6,248 bases of DNA from CAXXOK01 sp035353235. Its GTDB lineage: Bacteria > Bacillota > Clostridia > Christensenellales > Aristaeellaceae. This document shows, piece by piece, positions 5,216 through 6,248 of the stretch. The position numbers were made by a program, and so were the translations under genes. The notes below the pieces were generated by a model. That model did not search any database and was not told where the DNA came from. It was given only the letters and a program-made list of their open reading frames with translations. Location: contig DAOPZG010000144.1 of assembly GCA_035353235.1 (NCBI GenBank), forward strand, positions 1 through 6,248, written 5' to 3'. Numbering within the stretch: position 1 is the stretch's first letter; each line of letters begins with the position of its first letter.

Positions 5216-5575
5216 TTATTTTTTCACATATTCCTGAAATTCGCGCCCCACCGACACGTTATCGGGATACTGGGCCGCGAGCAGTGCGCACCCGGTTGCA
5301 ATGGTGCTGAACATGCCTAACACACTTTGGAATCCTTCTTCGGTGGAGATTAACTCCACAGATACGGCTCCATCGCGCGCGTTGAGGTCATTGTGCTTAA
5401 CTTTGGCTACATGTCCGCGCTTGCTCTCGTCGATTACACCCTGCATGAGCGATTGGGACAGCATGGATACCGCCGCGCATACCAAATCATTCCCGGCGAT
5501 GCGGGCAGCATTGGAATGCCCGGAGAACGTCGCGATAAAGTGCCTGTGATTCTGCCTGAAAACAATCCTTGTCAT
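5216..5575 (-). CDS. Phage-encoded Prp-like cysteine protease
   Basis: A 119-residue protein of the ribosomal-processing cysteine protease (Prp) family. In Bacillota the host enzyme removes the N-terminal extension of ribosomal protein L27, using a His/Cys pair. Here the same signatures appear: SGH with His20 (Staphylococcus aureus Prp: His22 in a GH motif) and DLVCAAVS with Cys33 (S. aureus: DIVCAGAS with Cys34), including the Asp three residues before Cys and the Ser four after it. The His-Cys spacing of 13 is close to the 12 in the host enzyme. The C-terminal half keeps the family layout of strand then long helix (FQSVLGMFSTIATGCALLAAQYPDNVSV). Residues about 48-68 (DESKRGHVAKVKHNDLNARDG) are basic and seem a little longer than in host Prp. 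It lies between portal and scaffold, where many phages place a prohead protease, and the scaffold carries an L27-like site. A role in processing scaffold and capsid is therefore inferred. The start has AAAGGAG (5584-5590) 8 bases upstream. Confidence 0.82.
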   Translation of the reverse strand: MTRIVFRQNHRHFIATFSGHSNAARIAGNDLVCAAVSMLSQSLMQGVIDESKRGHVAKVKHNDLNARDGAVSVELISTEEGFQSVLGMFSTIATGCALLAAQYPDNVSVGREFQEYVKK

Positions 5576-5595
5576 CTTTCTTACTCCTTTATGTT

Positions 5596-6248
5596 TTATG
5601 TCCTGGGTGTGCTGCGGGTTGCAGCGGCTTTTCTGGCGTTCCCTGCCGTACTGTTCATGGAACCGTTCATCGCTTCGCCCAGCGCATTTGTAAGCGATTC
5701 CGCGCCAGCGTTGGTGGCATGACCTTGGCCTTGTCCAGCAGAGGCTATATAACGCTGTACCAGCGAAGCAACCTGCTGTGTGTAGTTGGTTTTCCCGCCG
5801 GAAAGCGCGTCCAGTTGTTGCGCCATAGCGAGCGTTATAGGCCCTAATTGCTGGATCGCGCTAAACAGCGTCCCGTTTTTCTGGATGGTTTCGCGTACCT
5901 GCTCTATCCCCTCAAACTGCATCATGGACAGGCAGGCAAGCGCCTGATCCGAACGGTCAGGGCTGAAGAATCCCAGCCCGTATAATTCCTTCGCGCGTTC
6001 GTTCTGCGCGACGGTGCTGAAAGGACTGGATTTTTGGGCGACAACGCGAATGTCGAAGAAAGGCACGCGAACAGCATCCGGCATGGTAGGCGTGCCGATA
6101 TTCTGTTCTGCGATATTCTGCCCGTTGAACTCCACGAATTTCATTTCGCCCTGCTTACCGACGATTCGGAAGTACCGTGGCTGATCGTAGAACTGCCGCA
6201 TCAGGTCAATGCAGATGTAACACATGTCCTGAAACGCAAGGTAGGAGG
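5596..6248 (-). CDS. Portal protein, C-terminal part (5' end outside window)
   Basis: The last 216 codons of the portal, the dodecameric ring at one capsid vertex through which DNA enters and leaves. The frame is open to the right edge: seven codons (SYLAFQD) precede the Met codon at 6225, so that Met is internal and not a start. Telling blocks are MRQFYDQPRYFRIVG, VPFFDIRVVAQKSSPFSTVAQNERAKELYGLGFF and DQALACLSMMQFEG, which from memory recur in portals of Bacillota phages with P22-like head genes. After them come a helix with a Gln-rich stretch (SAIQQLGPITLAMAQQLDALSGG), fitting the portal barrel region, and a low-complexity Ala/Gly/Asn/Thr tail to the end. The stop TAA is 20 bases before the protease ATG, and that gap carries the protease ribosome binding site. 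The short barrel-like helix suggests a moderate-length barrel rather than the very long one of P22 itself. Confidence 0.85.
   Translation of the reverse strand, partial: SYLAFQDMCYICIDLMRQFYDQPRYFRIVGKQGEMKFVEFNGQNIAEQNIGTPTMPDAVRVPFFDIRVVAQKSSPFSTVAQNERAKELYGLGFFSPDRSDQALACLSMMQFEGIEQVRETIQKNGTLFSAIQQLGPITLAMAQQLDALSGGKTNYTQQVASLVQRYIASAGQGQGHATNAGAESLTNALGEAMNGSMNSTAGNARKAAATRSTPRT

Noticed and set aside
5596..6225. A complete 209-residue gene starting at the Met codon at 6225
   Set aside because: The frame stays open to the window edge, and the residues before and after that Met read as continuous portal sequence, so it is the end of a longer gene.

Overview
The window is a late structural-gene block of a tailed double-stranded DNA phage or prophage, read entirely from the minus strand. 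In transcription order (right to left) it holds: the C-terminal part of the portal protein (5596-6248, cut by the window edge); a small Prp-like cysteine protease (5216-5575); a scaffold protein (4236-5129); the major capsid protein of the N4-gp56 type (2858-4192); a small head protein of unknown role (2384-2800); a head-tail connector (1925-2293); a large beta-rich tail or DNA-stabilisation protein (184-1908); and the N-terminus of a further small protein (1-194), cut by the left edge. Each gene has a plausible ribosome binding site. Gaps are short (15 to about 90 bases) and the last two genes overlap by 11 bases, so the block behaves as one operon. The plus strand has no credible genes.

The likely host is a member of the Bacillota (Firmicutes), perhaps a Clostridia-type gut bacterium. 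This is an inference from strong AGGAGG-type ribosome binding sites, from the portal and capsid types, and above all from the Prp/L27 signature: in Bacillota and some relatives, ribosomal protein L27 carries an N-terminal extension (MLKLNLQFF-A type) that the host protease Prp removes. Portal, scaffold, coat, connector and gp10-like protein follow each other as in P22-like short-tailed phages, with an N4-gp56-type coat protein in the coat position. A short-tailed virion is suggested but not proven.

The most interesting point is a possible self-contained capsid maturation system. The phage carries its own Prp-like protease, with His20 and Cys33 in the expected GH and DLVCA contexts. The adjacent scaffold begins MIKLNLRFFDGG, nearly identical to the L27 extension, and the capsid protein carries a looser version (MPLNLHLFDD) at residues 22-31. 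Both phage sites put Asp where L27 has Ala after the expected cut. In Staphylococcus phage 80alpha the host Prp cuts the scaffold and capsid proteins at such sites; here the protease seems to be supplied by the phage, directly upstream of its substrates.

The RNA level also shows structure. Between protease and scaffold lies a 39-base-period imperfect duplication, each copy forming a short hairpin whose stem is preserved by compensatory changes. A long GC-rich hairpin follows the capsid gene, and a terminator-like hairpin separates the head genes from the connector and tail genes. These could set the very different protein amounts that virion assembly needs.
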